From DATDMG01 sp036518955 (lineage in GTDB: Bacteria; Actinomycetota; Actinomycetes; Actinomycetales; Kineosporiaceae): a stretch of 11,644 nt of DNA. The position numbers and the translations under genes are program-made. How positions within the stretch are numbered: the stretch's first letter is position 1; each line of letters begins with the position of its first letter. The notes under the pieces are model-generated. The model saw only the letters and a list, made by a program, of their open reading frames with translations. It did no database searches and had not been told where the DNA came from. Where the stretch lies: positions 1 through 11,644 of the forward strand of contig DATDMG010000239.1 in the NCBI GenBank assembly GCA_036518955.1, in the 5' to 3' direction. Of the stretch, positions 1 to 6,290 are shown piece by piece.

Positions 1-1
1 C

Positions 2-130
2 GCGACATGGTTGACCCATCAGGAGCGGGCAGTGGTCAAGGGGTCGGACGTCGTACCAGTCGCCGCCGACCCGCTTGCCACCTGATGTCACGTAGCGGGC
101 CGCTGCGGACGCCGGCCAGTCTGGATGCCG
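2..130 (-). pseudogene. SpoIIE/PP2C-type serine phosphatase fragment
   Basis: Read on the minus strand from about 130 to the window edge, one frame stays open and gives the hallmark start of a SpoIIE-type (PPM) phosphatase domain: an RHPDWP element, then ARY, then VGGDWYDV (positions 70-47), followed by a short PLDHCPLL stretch. In this family the GGD-(F/W)-YD motif supplies a metal-binding aspartate, and such domains usually follow GAF or PAS sensors in actinobacterial anti-sigma or stress signalling proteins. The frame has an in-frame TGA at 173-175 and no start codon before the motif, so no intact N-terminal part is present here. The sequence after the motif does not continue into the expected IGDV-GHG element before the window ends. 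I infer a decayed or frameshifted gene, but truncation by the window leaves this open. Confidence 0.55.
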
Positions 131-485
131 GGGAGAGAAGCCGCACGATGTCGCCGATCCGCCGGTCGCGGATCACCCGCGGCTGTGTCGTCGACGCGGT
201 GAGCTGAGCTGGAAGGTGAGCTTCCGCACCTTGGTGACTGATCACGGCCTGCTCGATCGCCAGATTGGCAGCGGAGAGTGATGGTATGACAGCAGTAAGC
301 TAGCATCCCTGGCGACAATGTGGATAGCTCGACGGACAGGTGACGTCGGCCCGGTCGGTGAAACGCGAACCTCAACTCCCCGATGCCGGGCCGGCCTGAT
401 CACCGGGGGAGCTGATCGTGTGCGAGCCGTGCGAGCGAGAACGCCGATGCGCCGTGGGTGGCTCCCGGGAGTGGGCTCTCGGCCC
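131..485. other. Gene-poor stretch, no supported coding region
   Basis: Open frames exist on both strands here, but none has a recognisable domain or a convincing ribosome binding site. The region may hold the eroded upstream part of the phosphatase gene at the left edge. Around 250-320 the base composition is noticeably less GC-rich than elsewhere. Two small inverted repeats (211-232 and 286-306) are described separately. Confidence 0.5.
286..306. repeat. Imperfect inverted repeat ATGACAGC / GCTAGCAT
   Basis: ATGACAGC (286-293) faces GCTAGCAT (299-306) across a 5-nt spacer; 6 of 8 positions are complementary. It lies in a locally AT-richer patch with no gene attached. Short imperfect repeats of this kind can be operators for ribbon-helix-helix antitoxins, but no toxin-antitoxin gene is visible, so this is only a candidate relic. 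Confidence 0.25.
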
Positions 486-926
486 TCAAGCGGTCGTGAT
501 GGCCCGCTGGACCATGGCTGGGTCCGGATTGACGTGGGCCGTCCCTCGGATGACGACCGTGGGAACCGTCTCGCAGCCATCGGCCGCCGCACGTACCCGG
601 GCGGCGCCGTCAGGGTCGGCCCAGATGTTCACCCAGTGTGCGCGGCGGGCACGGCGACCGAGCCGCCCGCGCAGGCGCAAGCAGTACTGGCAGCCGGGAC
701 GCCAGTAGATGATCGGCATGCCGTCCGCGGCGGCCCGTTCGCCGGCTTCGGCCGCGGTGACCGAGGTGGGGAACGGAAGCGGCGAGAACGCGACGCTGTA
801 GGCGACGGCGAGGATCGCCAGGAAGATGCCCGTGCCACCGCGCCCGGACATGACGGACAGCACCGCGAGCACCCCGAAGCCGATGAACCCCACGCCCGCC
901 CACTGCCAACTGCGCCTCATCAACAT
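486..926 (-). CDS. Membrane-anchored glutaredoxin-like protein
   Basis: This 146-aa protein has two predicted membrane spans (about residues 8-27 and 31-48) followed by a glutaredoxin/thioredoxin-fold domain. The active site is the two-cysteine motif C79-Q-Y-C82 in the context YWRPGCQYC, and TVPT (residues 120-123) supplies the cis-proline loop typical of the fold. In actinobacteria, mycoredoxin-type glutaredoxins reduce mycothiol mixed disulfides; that this one uses mycothiol is inference. The domain would probably sit on the cytoplasmic side, close to the membrane. The start at 926 (ATG TTG ATG) is chosen because GAGG lies five bases upstream and the protein then begins with a basic stretch and a membrane span; the open frame runs further upstream (to 1157) without recognisable protein sequence. 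A third cysteine, C118, lies just before the cis-proline. It is divergent from the kdp cluster and separated from it by 283 nt. Confidence 0.85.
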   Translation of the reverse strand: MLMRRSWQWAGVGFIGFGVLAVLSVMSGRGGTGIFLAILAVAYSVAFSPLPFPTSVTAAEAGERAAADGMPIIYWRPGCQYCLRLRGRLGRRARRAHWVNIWADPDGAARVRAAADGCETVPTVVIRGTAHVNPDPAMVQRAITTA

Positions 927-1209
927 CCCCGCCTCGTCGTCGATGGCGTGGTCATCCTCGCATGCGGCTACCTGAGCCTGTCCAGGACCCGGTCCACCCC
1001 CTCCGCGAACTGGGCATATCGGAGCCGACCGGCCCGGGCGTGCAAGGGTTTCGTGAATACCACCGGGGCTGGGTGTTTGGATGTCGTGAAGATTCTTGCG
1101 CCCAGCGGGTCGGAGGGGCGCCACTGGTTGCGTGCGATCAACCCCGGAGCGGCCCACCGATCCCGATCACCCGGTCCTGGGCATCCCGGACCGAGGTGCT
1201 GAGCTCGGG
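927..1209. promoter_or_regulatory. Divergent intergenic region with short repeats
   Basis: This region lies between the leftward glutaredoxin gene and the rightward kdp cluster, so it should hold promoters for both. I see no confident -35/-10 pair. Visible elements are a direct repeat TCGTGAA at 1051-1057 and 1084-1090 (33 nt apart, about three helical turns) and, overlapping the second copy, the odd palindrome AAGATTCTT (1089-1097), which is AT-rich in a very GC-rich context. A KdpE-responsive site upstream of kdp is expected from the family, but assigning it to these repeats is inference. Confidence 0.35.
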
Positions 1210-1551
1210 ATGCCGATCCTCCCCCGGGTGGGGGAGCACGCCGGCTTCACGGTGGCCCGGCTCGCACTCATGGTGGCGGCGGGCGTCGGTCTCGACCGCC
1301 TGCTGAGCCTGTCCCAGGACCGGGCGTGGGCCGTGCTGGCGGTGATCACCGTGCTGGCCCTGGTGCCGGCCGCCCGGATCTCACCGGCGCTGGCCGGTGC
1401 CGGGACGACGTGGCTGTTGGGCACCGGGTTCGTCACCAACCGCTTCGGAGAGCTGACTCTCACCGACAGCGACCTCGGCCACCTGGCCCTGATGACCCTC
1501 ACCGCGATCGTCGCGGTCCTCGTCAGCCGCTGGACCGCGGCGAATCGTTGA
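1210..1551 (+). CDS. Small multi-span membrane protein, KdpD transmembrane-like
   Basis: This 113-aa, very hydrophobic protein has about four predicted membrane stretches (residues 12-32, 39-55, 57-75 and 88-107). I do not recognise it as a named family. Its second half follows the same pattern as the four-helix membrane module (DUF4118 type) of the KdpD encoded downstream: a PAL motif, then LL, F, a G-x-(F/L)-T-(I/L) strand-like segment and a DL/NL-x-x-L helix start, with similar spacing. It could be a stand-alone copy of that sensing module or a remnant of a duplicated kdpD; this is inference by eye. The ATG at 1210 is chosen because hydrophobic sequence starts soon after it, although the ribosome binding site is weak (CGAGG about 13 nt upstream). 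It ends 29 nt before the next small gene, so it is likely co-transcribed with kdp. Confidence 0.65.
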   Translation: MPILPRVGEHAGFTVARLALMVAAGVGLDRLLSLSQDRAWAVLAVITVLALVPAARISPALAGAGTTWLLGTGFVTNRFGELTLTDSDLGHLALMTLTAIVAVLVSRWTAANR

Positions 1552-1565
1552 CACGGATGTTGACA
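1547..1565 (+). repeat. Direct repeat GTTGACA x2, 12-bp period
   Basis: GTTGACA occurs at 1547-1553 and again at 1559-1565, separated by CGGAT. The first copy contains the stop codon of the upstream membrane protein gene. TTGACA matches a -35 consensus, but no acceptable -10 lies 16-19 nt downstream of either copy. Tandem heptamers about one helical turn apart are the layout that OmpR-family regulators such as KdpE bind, so an operator is possible. Confidence 0.35.
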
Positions 1566-1580
1566 AAGAGAGGGATGTGG

Positions 1581-1664
1581 ATGGCGGACGTCTGGTTCGT
1601 CCTGCTGACCGTGGCGCTGTTCGCCCTGATCGGTCTGGTGGCCAGGGGGGTCGAGCGGCTGTGA
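1581..1664 (+). CDS. 27-aa single-span membrane peptide upstream of kdpF
   Basis: The peptide is 27 residues: a short polar start (MADVW), one hydrophobic helix (about residues 5-21), then a basic and acidic end (RGVERL). GAGAGGG at 1568-1574 ends six bases before the ATG at 1581, which favours that start over the in-frame ATG at 1575. Its size and layout resemble KdpF, the small stabilising subunit of the Kdp pump, yet a separate better KdpF lies 43 nt downstream. From memory, a similar tiny gene precedes kdpF in other actinobacterial kdp loci, but I cannot verify this here. A role as a second small subunit or regulator of the pump is inference. Genes of this size are routinely missed by gene callers. 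Confidence 0.7.
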   Translation: MADVWFVLLTVALFALIGLVARGVERL

Positions 1665-1692
1665 GCGGGCGCGGTGGCCCGGTGGCGCCCGC
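1665..1692 (+). promoter_or_regulatory. 8-bp perfect GC stem-loop ahead of kdpF
   Basis: GCGGGCGC (1665-1672) and GCGCCCGC (1685-1692) are perfect reverse complements around a 12-nt loop. The stem begins right after the stop codon of the 27-aa gene and ends about five bases before the kdpF ribosome binding site. No T-run follows, so it is not a typical intrinsic terminator; it may act as an attenuator, an RNA stabiliser or a translation modulator. Confidence 0.45.
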
Positions 1693-1707
1693 CGGACGGA
1701 GAGCATC

Positions 1708-1797
1708 GTGAGTTGGGAGAACGCGGTCGGCCTGGTGGTGTCGGTACTCCTCACCGGCTACCTGGTGGTGGCCCTGGTGAAACCGGAGAAGTTCTGA
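1708..1797 (+). CDS. kdpF: KdpF, small subunit of K+-transporting ATPase
   Basis: This 29-aa peptide starts at a GTG and consists of one hydrophobic helix (about residues 7-24) followed by the ending KPEKF, which is characteristic of KdpF (usually about 29 residues ending in PE-(K/R)-F/L). In the KdpFABC complex KdpF is a single membrane helix that stabilises KdpA. A GGAG-containing ribosome binding site (1698-1703) lies about five bases before the GTG. The stop overlaps the kdpA start by one base (TGATG), so the two are translationally coupled. It is too short for most gene finders. Confidence 0.9.
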   Translation: MSWENAVGLVVSVLLTGYLVVALVKPEKF

Positions 1798-3458
1798 TGT
1801 CCGACACGTCTGCCGGGCTGTTGTTCTTCGCCAGCCTGGCGCTCGCGCTGGCCGCCGTCCACCGCCGGTTCGGGGACTACCTGGCCAGGGTGTACGCAGC
1901 AGGCGAGCACTGGCGGGTCGAGCGGGTGATCTACCGGCTCGGGGGCATCGATCCGGACGCCGACCAGCGCTGGCCGGTCTACCTGCGCAGCGTGCTGGCG
2001 TTCTCGGTGGTTTCGGTGCTGCTGCTGTACGCGCTGGAGCGGTTCCAGTCCCACCTCCCGCTGTCGCTGGGCTTCGCCGGAGTGGACCCGGCACTGGCCT
2101 GGAACACCGCCGCGAGCTTCGTGACGAACACGAACTGGCAGAACTACAGCGGCGAGTCCACGATGGGCAACCTGACCCAGATGGCCGGGCTGGCGGTGCA
2201 GAACTTCGCCTCCGCGGCCGTGGGCATCGTGGTGGCCGTGGCCCTCGTCCGCGGCTTCGCCCGTTCGGCGACCGAGCGGATCGGGAACTTCTGGGTCGAC
2301 CTGATCCGCACCTGCGTGCGGATCCTGCTGCCGCTGAGCGTCGTCGCCGCGGTCGTCCTGATCATCGCAGGTGCGGTGCAGAGCCTGCACGGCTTCACCG
2401 ACGTGACCACGCTGGCCGGCGGGCACCAGTCGATCCCCGGCGGCCCGGTGGCCAGCCAGGAGGCCGTCAAGGAACTCGGCACCAACGGCGGCGGATTCTT
2501 CAACGCCAACTCCTCCCATCCGTTCGAGAACCCCACCAGCTGGACGAACTGGCTGGAGATCTTCCTGCTGCTGGTGATCCCGTTCAGCCTGCCCCGGACC
2601 TTCGGCGCCCTGGTCGGCGACGCTCGACAGGGGTACGCCGTCGTCGCGGTCATGCTGATCTTCTGGGTCGGGTCGGTCGCCGCGATCTGGACGGCGGAGA
2701 CGCACTCCCACCCGGCGGCCGTCACCGCGGCGGGCGCGGCGATGGAGGGCAAGGAGGTCCGGTTCGGGATCCCGGACTCCACCGTCTTCGCGGCGTCCAC
2801 CACGGTGACCTCGACCGGCGCGGTCGACTCCTTCCACGACAGCTACACCCCGCTCGGCGGCGGCACGGCACTGGCGAACATGATGACCGGCGAGGTCGCC
2901 CCCGGAGGTACCGGCTCCGGCCTGTACGGGATGCTCGTGCTCGCGGTGATCAGCGTGTTCGTCGGTGGCCTGATGGTCGGCCGGACGCCGGAGTACCTGC
3001 GCAAGAAGCTCGGCGCCCGGGAGATGAAGCTCGCCAGCCTCTACATCCTCACCACTCCCGCCGCCGTGCTGGTCTTCGCCGCGGCCTCGTCGGTGATGTC
3101 GGGGCCGCTGACGGCACGGACCAACGACGGCCCGCACGGTCTTACCGAGATCCTCTACGCGTACACCTCGATGGGCAACAACAACGGCAGCGCGTTCGCC
3201 GGCCTGTCCACGAACACGCTCTGGTACAACACGACCGGCGGGATCGTCATGGTGCTGGCCCGGTTCATCCCGATGGTCTTCGTGCTGGCCCTGGCCGGGA
3301 GCCTGGCCAAGCAGAAGCTGGTCCCGATCACCGAGGGCACCCTCCCCACGCATCGCCCGCTGTTCGTCGGGCTGCTGACCGGAGTGGTCGTGATCCTGGT
3401 CGCCCTGACCTACTTCCCGGCCGTCGCGCTCGGCCCGCTGGCGGAGGGACTGCGGTGA
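1797..3458 (+). CDS. kdpA: KdpA, K+-binding channel-like subunit of Kdp ATPase
   Basis: At 553 aa this is normal length for KdpA, the integral membrane subunit that selects and binds K+ in the KdpFABC pump. It is hydrophobic throughout, consistent with about ten membrane spans. The four pore-loop repeats of this channel-derived family are visible: TNTNWQNYSGE near residue 110, TNGGGFFNANSSHPFENPT near 229, MTGEVAPGGTGSGLYGM near 363, and MGNNNGSAFAG near 459. These form the K+ selectivity filter. The ATG at 1797 is preferred because GGAG (1785-1788) lies eight bases upstream and the protein then begins as family members do; the open frame extends upstream only through kdpF in another frame. 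It overlaps kdpB by four bases (GTGA). Confidence 0.97.
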   Translation: MSDTSAGLLFFASLALALAAVHRRFGDYLARVYAAGEHWRVERVIYRLGGIDPDADQRWPVYLRSVLAFSVVSVLLLYALERFQSHLPLSLGFAGVDPALAWNTAASFVTNTNWQNYSGESTMGNLTQMAGLAVQNFASAAVGIVVAVALVRGFARSATERIGNFWVDLIRTCVRILLPLSVVAAVVLIIAGAVQSLHGFTDVTTLAGGHQSIPGGPVASQEAVKELGTNGGGFFNANSSHPFENPTSWTNWLEIFLLLVIPFSLPRTFGALVGDARQGYAVVAVMLIFWVGSVAAIWTAETHSHPAAVTAAGAAMEGKEVRFGIPDSTVFAASTTVTSTGAVDSFHDSYTPLGGGTALANMMTGEVAPGGTGSGLYGMLVLAVISVFVGGLMVGRTPEYLRKKLGAREMKLASLYILTTPAAVLVFAAASSVMSGPLTARTNDGPHGLTEILYAYTSMGNNNGSAFAGLSTNTLWYNTTGGIVMVLARFIPMVFVLALAGSLAKQKLVPITEGTLPTHRPLFVGLLTGVVVILVALTYFPAVALGPLAEGLR

Positions 3459-5593
3459 CCGTCACGCTGACGCCGGAGAGCCCGGGCGGTACCCCCACGT
3501 CGGGCGGTCAGGGACCGACCCGGGTCGGCGGTGGGCTGTTGGAGCCGGCGATGCTGGTCAGGAGCCTGCCGGACGCGCTGCGCAAGCTGAACCCGGTCAC
3601 CCTGGCGCGCAACCCGGTGATGCTCGTGGTCGAGGTCGGCTCGGTGCTGACGACGGTGTTCGCGCCGGCGGCGCCGTCGGTGTTCGGGTGGGCGGTCACC
3701 GCCTGGCTCTGGCTCACCGTGGTGTTCGCCAACCTCGCCGAGGCCGTCGCGGAAGGGCGCGGCAAGGCCCAGGCGGCCACCCTGCGCGCCACCCGCACCC
3801 GGACCACCGCCCGCCGCCTGGTGGGCTGGTCGCCGGACGCCGCCGACACCGCGCCGCGCGAGGAGCCGGTGCCGGCCACCCAACTGCGCCTCGGGGACGT
3901 GGTCGTGGTGGAGGCCGGTGAGGTCATCCCCGGGGACGGGGACGTCGTCGAAGGTGTCGCCAGCGTCGACGAGTCAGCGATCACCGGCGAGTCCGCGCCG
4001 GTGATCCGGGAATCCGGCGGGGACCGCTGCGCCGTCACCGGCGGGACGAAGGTGCTGTCCGACCGGATCGTCGTCCGGATCACCTCGCGGCCCGGTGAGA
4101 CGTTCATCGACCGCATGATCGCGCTGGTGGAGGGCGCCGCCCGGCAGAAGACGCCGAACGAGATCGCCCTGAACATCCTGCTGGCCAGCCTGACGATCGT
4201 CTTCCTGCTCGCGGTGGTGACGTTGCAGCCGTTCGCCGTCTACTCCGGCGCGGAGCAGTCGATGGTGACCCTGGTGGCGCTGCTGGTCTGTCTCATCCCC
4301 ACCACCATCGGGGCGCTGCTGTCGGCGATCGGCATCGCCGGGATGGACCGGCTGGTGCAGCGCAACGTCCTGGCGATGTCCGGTCGTGCCGTCGAGGCCG
4401 CGGGAGACGTCAACACCCTGCTGCTGGACAAGACCGGCACCATCACGCTGGGAAACCGGCAGGCCACTGCCTTCCTCACCGTGCCCGGCGTCACCGAGGC
4501 CCAGCTGGCGGACGCCGCCCAGCTCGCCAGTCTTGCCGACGAGACCCCCGAGGGCCGCTCCGTCGTCGTCCTGGCCGAGCAGCGGTACGGGCTGCGCGAG
4601 CGCGCCGCGGGCGAACTGCCGCACGCGAGGTTCGTGCCGTTCACCGCGCAGACCCGGATGAGCGGGGTGGACCTGACCGGCGCCGACGGCGGCGTGCCGC
4701 GGTGCCTGCGCAAGGGTGCGGCGTCCGCCGTGACGGCCTGGGTCCGCGAGCACGGCGGCGTGGTGCCGCCCGACGTCGGCCGGATCGTCGAGGGGATCTC
4801 GGCCTCCGGCGGCACACCCCTGGTGGTCGCCGAGACCGGGCCCCAGGGCGCTCGGGTGTGGGGCGTCATCCAGCTCAAGGACATCGTCAAGGCGGGCATC
4901 CGGGAGCGGTTCGAGGAGATGCGCGCGATGGGCATCCGGACCATCATGATCACGGGTGACAACCCGTTGACGGCGAAGGCGATCGCCGACGAGGCCGGGG
5001 TCGACGACGTCCTCGCCGAGGCCACCCCCGAGGACAAGATGGAGCTGATCAAGAAGGAGCAGGCCGGCGGCAAGCTGGTCGCGATGACCGGCGACGGCAC
5101 CAACGACGCTCCCGCCCTGGCCCAGGCGGACGTCGGGGTGGCGATGAACACCGGGACCTCGGCCGCGAAGGAGGCCGGGAACATGGTCGACCTGGACTCC
5201 GATCCAACGAAGCTGATTGAAATAGTCGAGATTGGGAAGCAGCTGCTGATCACGCGCGGCGCGCTGACCACCTTCTCGATCGCCAACGACGTCGCGAAGT
5301 ACTTCGCGATCATCCCGGCGATGTTCGTGAGCGTCTACCCGGGCCTAGACAAGATCAAGATCATGCGGCTGCGCTCGCCGGACTCGGCCATCCTGTCCGC
5401 GGTCATCTTCAACGCTCTGATCATCGTGGCGCTGATCCCGCTGGCACTGCGCGGGGTCCGGTACCGACCCTCGTCCGCGTCCGCACTGCTGCGCCGTAAC
5501 CTCGCGATCTACGGCGTCGGCGGTCTGATCCTGCCGTTCCTCGGGATCAAGGCCATCGATCTGATCATCCAGTTCATCCCCGGGATCCGCTGA
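3455..5593 (+). CDS. kdpB: KdpB, P-type ATPase catalytic subunit
   Basis: This 712-aa protein is the ATP-hydrolysing subunit of the Kdp K+ importer (class IA P-type ATPase). Diagnostic motifs are all present: actuator-domain TGES (residues 177-180), phosphorylated Asp325 in DKTGTIT, KGA (K420) in the nucleotide-binding domain, TGDN (500-503), and GDGTNDAP with D547 and D551. In the fifth membrane helix, SIANDVAKYF carries D612 and K615, the charged pair linked to ion coupling. S180 of TGES corresponds to the serine whose phosphorylation inhibits the E. coli enzyme. The start is GTG at 3455 with a strong GGAGGGA site (3443-3449) inside the end of kdpA. A run of unusually AT-ending codons, including rare ATA, lies at 5201-5239. 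kdpC follows after a 13-nt gap. Confidence 0.98.
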   Translation: MTVTLTPESPGGTPTSGGQGPTRVGGGLLEPAMLVRSLPDALRKLNPVTLARNPVMLVVEVGSVLTTVFAPAAPSVFGWAVTAWLWLTVVFANLAEAVAEGRGKAQAATLRATRTRTTARRLVGWSPDAADTAPREEPVPATQLRLGDVVVVEAGEVIPGDGDVVEGVASVDESAITGESAPVIRESGGDRCAVTGGTKVLSDRIVVRITSRPGETFIDRMIALVEGAARQKTPNEIALNILLASLTIVFLLAVVTLQPFAVYSGAEQSMVTLVALLVCLIPTTIGALLSAIGIAGMDRLVQRNVLAMSGRAVEAAGDVNTLLLDKTGTITLGNRQATAFLTVPGVTEAQLADAAQLASLADETPEGRSVVVLAEQRYGLRERAAGELPHARFVPFTAQTRMSGVDLTGADGGVPRCLRKGAASAVTAWVREHGGVVPPDVGRIVEGISASGGTPLVVAETGPQGARVWGVIQLKDIVKAGIRERFEEMRAMGIRTIMITGDNPLTAKAIADEAGVDDVLAEATPEDKMELIKKEQAGGKLVAMTGDGTNDAPALAQADVGVAMNTGTSAAKEAGNMVDLDSDPTKLIEIVEIGKQLLITRGALTTFSIANDVAKYFAIIPAMFVSVYPGLDKIKIMRLRSPDSAILSAVIFNALIIVALIPLALRGVRYRPSSASALLRRNLAIYGVGGLILPFLGIKAIDLIIQFIPGIR

Positions 5594-5606
5594 AAGGGCG
5601 CCGGAC

Positions 5607-6290
5607 ATGACCACCGAAGCCACGCTGCCGTCGGCCGGGTCGCAGGTCCCGGATCGGCCGCAGGCCGTCCGCGGCACCTGGCGGCAGTACCTGGCCGCAC
5701 TGCGGGTCCTGCTCGTGCTGACCGCCCTGGTCGGGCTGGTCTACCCGCTCGCGATCACCGCGATCGCCCAGCTCCCGGGACTGCACGACCGGGCCGAGGG
5801 CAGCCTGGTGCGCAACGCCTCCGGGCAGGTGGTGGGGAGCCGGCTGATCGGCCAGGGGTTCCTGGACGCCCAGGGCAACCCGCTGCGGCAGTGGTTCCAG
5901 CCGCGCCCCTCGGCCGCCGGGAAGAGCGGCTGGGACGGTACCTCCTCCGGGGCCTCGAACCTCGGGCCGACCAACCCGGACCTGGTCAAGGCCATCACCG
6001 ACCGGAGGGGCGCGATCGCCGCCTTCGACTCCGTCCCCGGGCACCCGGTGGCACCGGCGCAGGTCCCGCCGGACGCCGTCACGACGTCCGCCTCGGGGCT
6101 GGACCCGGACATCAGCCCGGCCTATGCCGGTGAGCAGGCCTACCGGGTGGCCGCCGCCCGCTCCCTGGCCGCCGCTCGCGTCCTGGCGCTGGTGGACGCG
6201 CACACCCGGGGCCGGTTCCTCGGGGTCGTCGGGGAGCCGGCCGTCAATGTGCTGGAGCTCAACCTCGCGCTGGAGAAGCTGACGCCATGA
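5607..6290 (+). CDS. kdpC: KdpC, accessory subunit of Kdp ATPase
   Basis: This 227-aa protein is KdpC, the single-span subunit that sits next to KdpB on the outer face and raises ATP affinity of the pump. A polar N-terminal stretch of about 28 residues leads into one membrane helix (about 30-55, ending near YPLAITAIAQ). The extracytoplasmic domain has the family signature VTTSASGLDPDISPAYA and the near-C-terminal NVLELN. The domain also shows the usual GS-L-IGQ-F and W-RPS-like elements. It is somewhat longer than many KdpC proteins (about 190-200 aa), mainly through the N-terminal extension and an Ala/Gly/Pro-rich middle. AAAGGG after the kdpB stop serves as ribosome binding site for the ATG at 5607. 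The TGA overlaps the kdpD start (ATGA). Confidence 0.96.
   Translation: MTTEATLPSAGSQVPDRPQAVRGTWRQYLAALRVLLVLTALVGLVYPLAITAIAQLPGLHDRAEGSLVRNASGQVVGSRLIGQGFLDAQGNPLRQWFQPRPSAAGKSGWDGTSSGASNLGPTNPDLVKAITDRRGAIAAFDSVPGHPVAPAQVPPDAVTTSASGLDPDISPAYAGEQAYRVAAARSLAAARVLALVDAHTRGRFLGVVGEPAVNVLELNLALEKLTP

Noticed and set aside
486..1157. Longer version of the glutaredoxin-like protein starting at 1157
   Set aside because: The added 77 residues have no protein-like features and would cover the divergent promoter region; the start at 926 has a ribosome binding site and leads into a membrane span.
318..1202. 294-codon plus-strand frame across the left flank
   Set aside because: It lies antisense to the glutaredoxin-like gene, which has a clear active site and ribosome binding site; the frame itself shows no family features.
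1548..1588. Sigma-70-type promoter using TTGACA at 1548 or 1560
   Set aside because: No acceptable -10 element is present at 16-19 nt from either hexamer, so only the direct repeat is reported.
1552..1797. Cyclic di-AMP or other riboswitch in the kdp leader
   Set aside because: The spaces between the small genes are only 29 and 43 nt, too short for a known K+- or cyclic di-AMP-responsive riboswitch, and no conserved core is visible.
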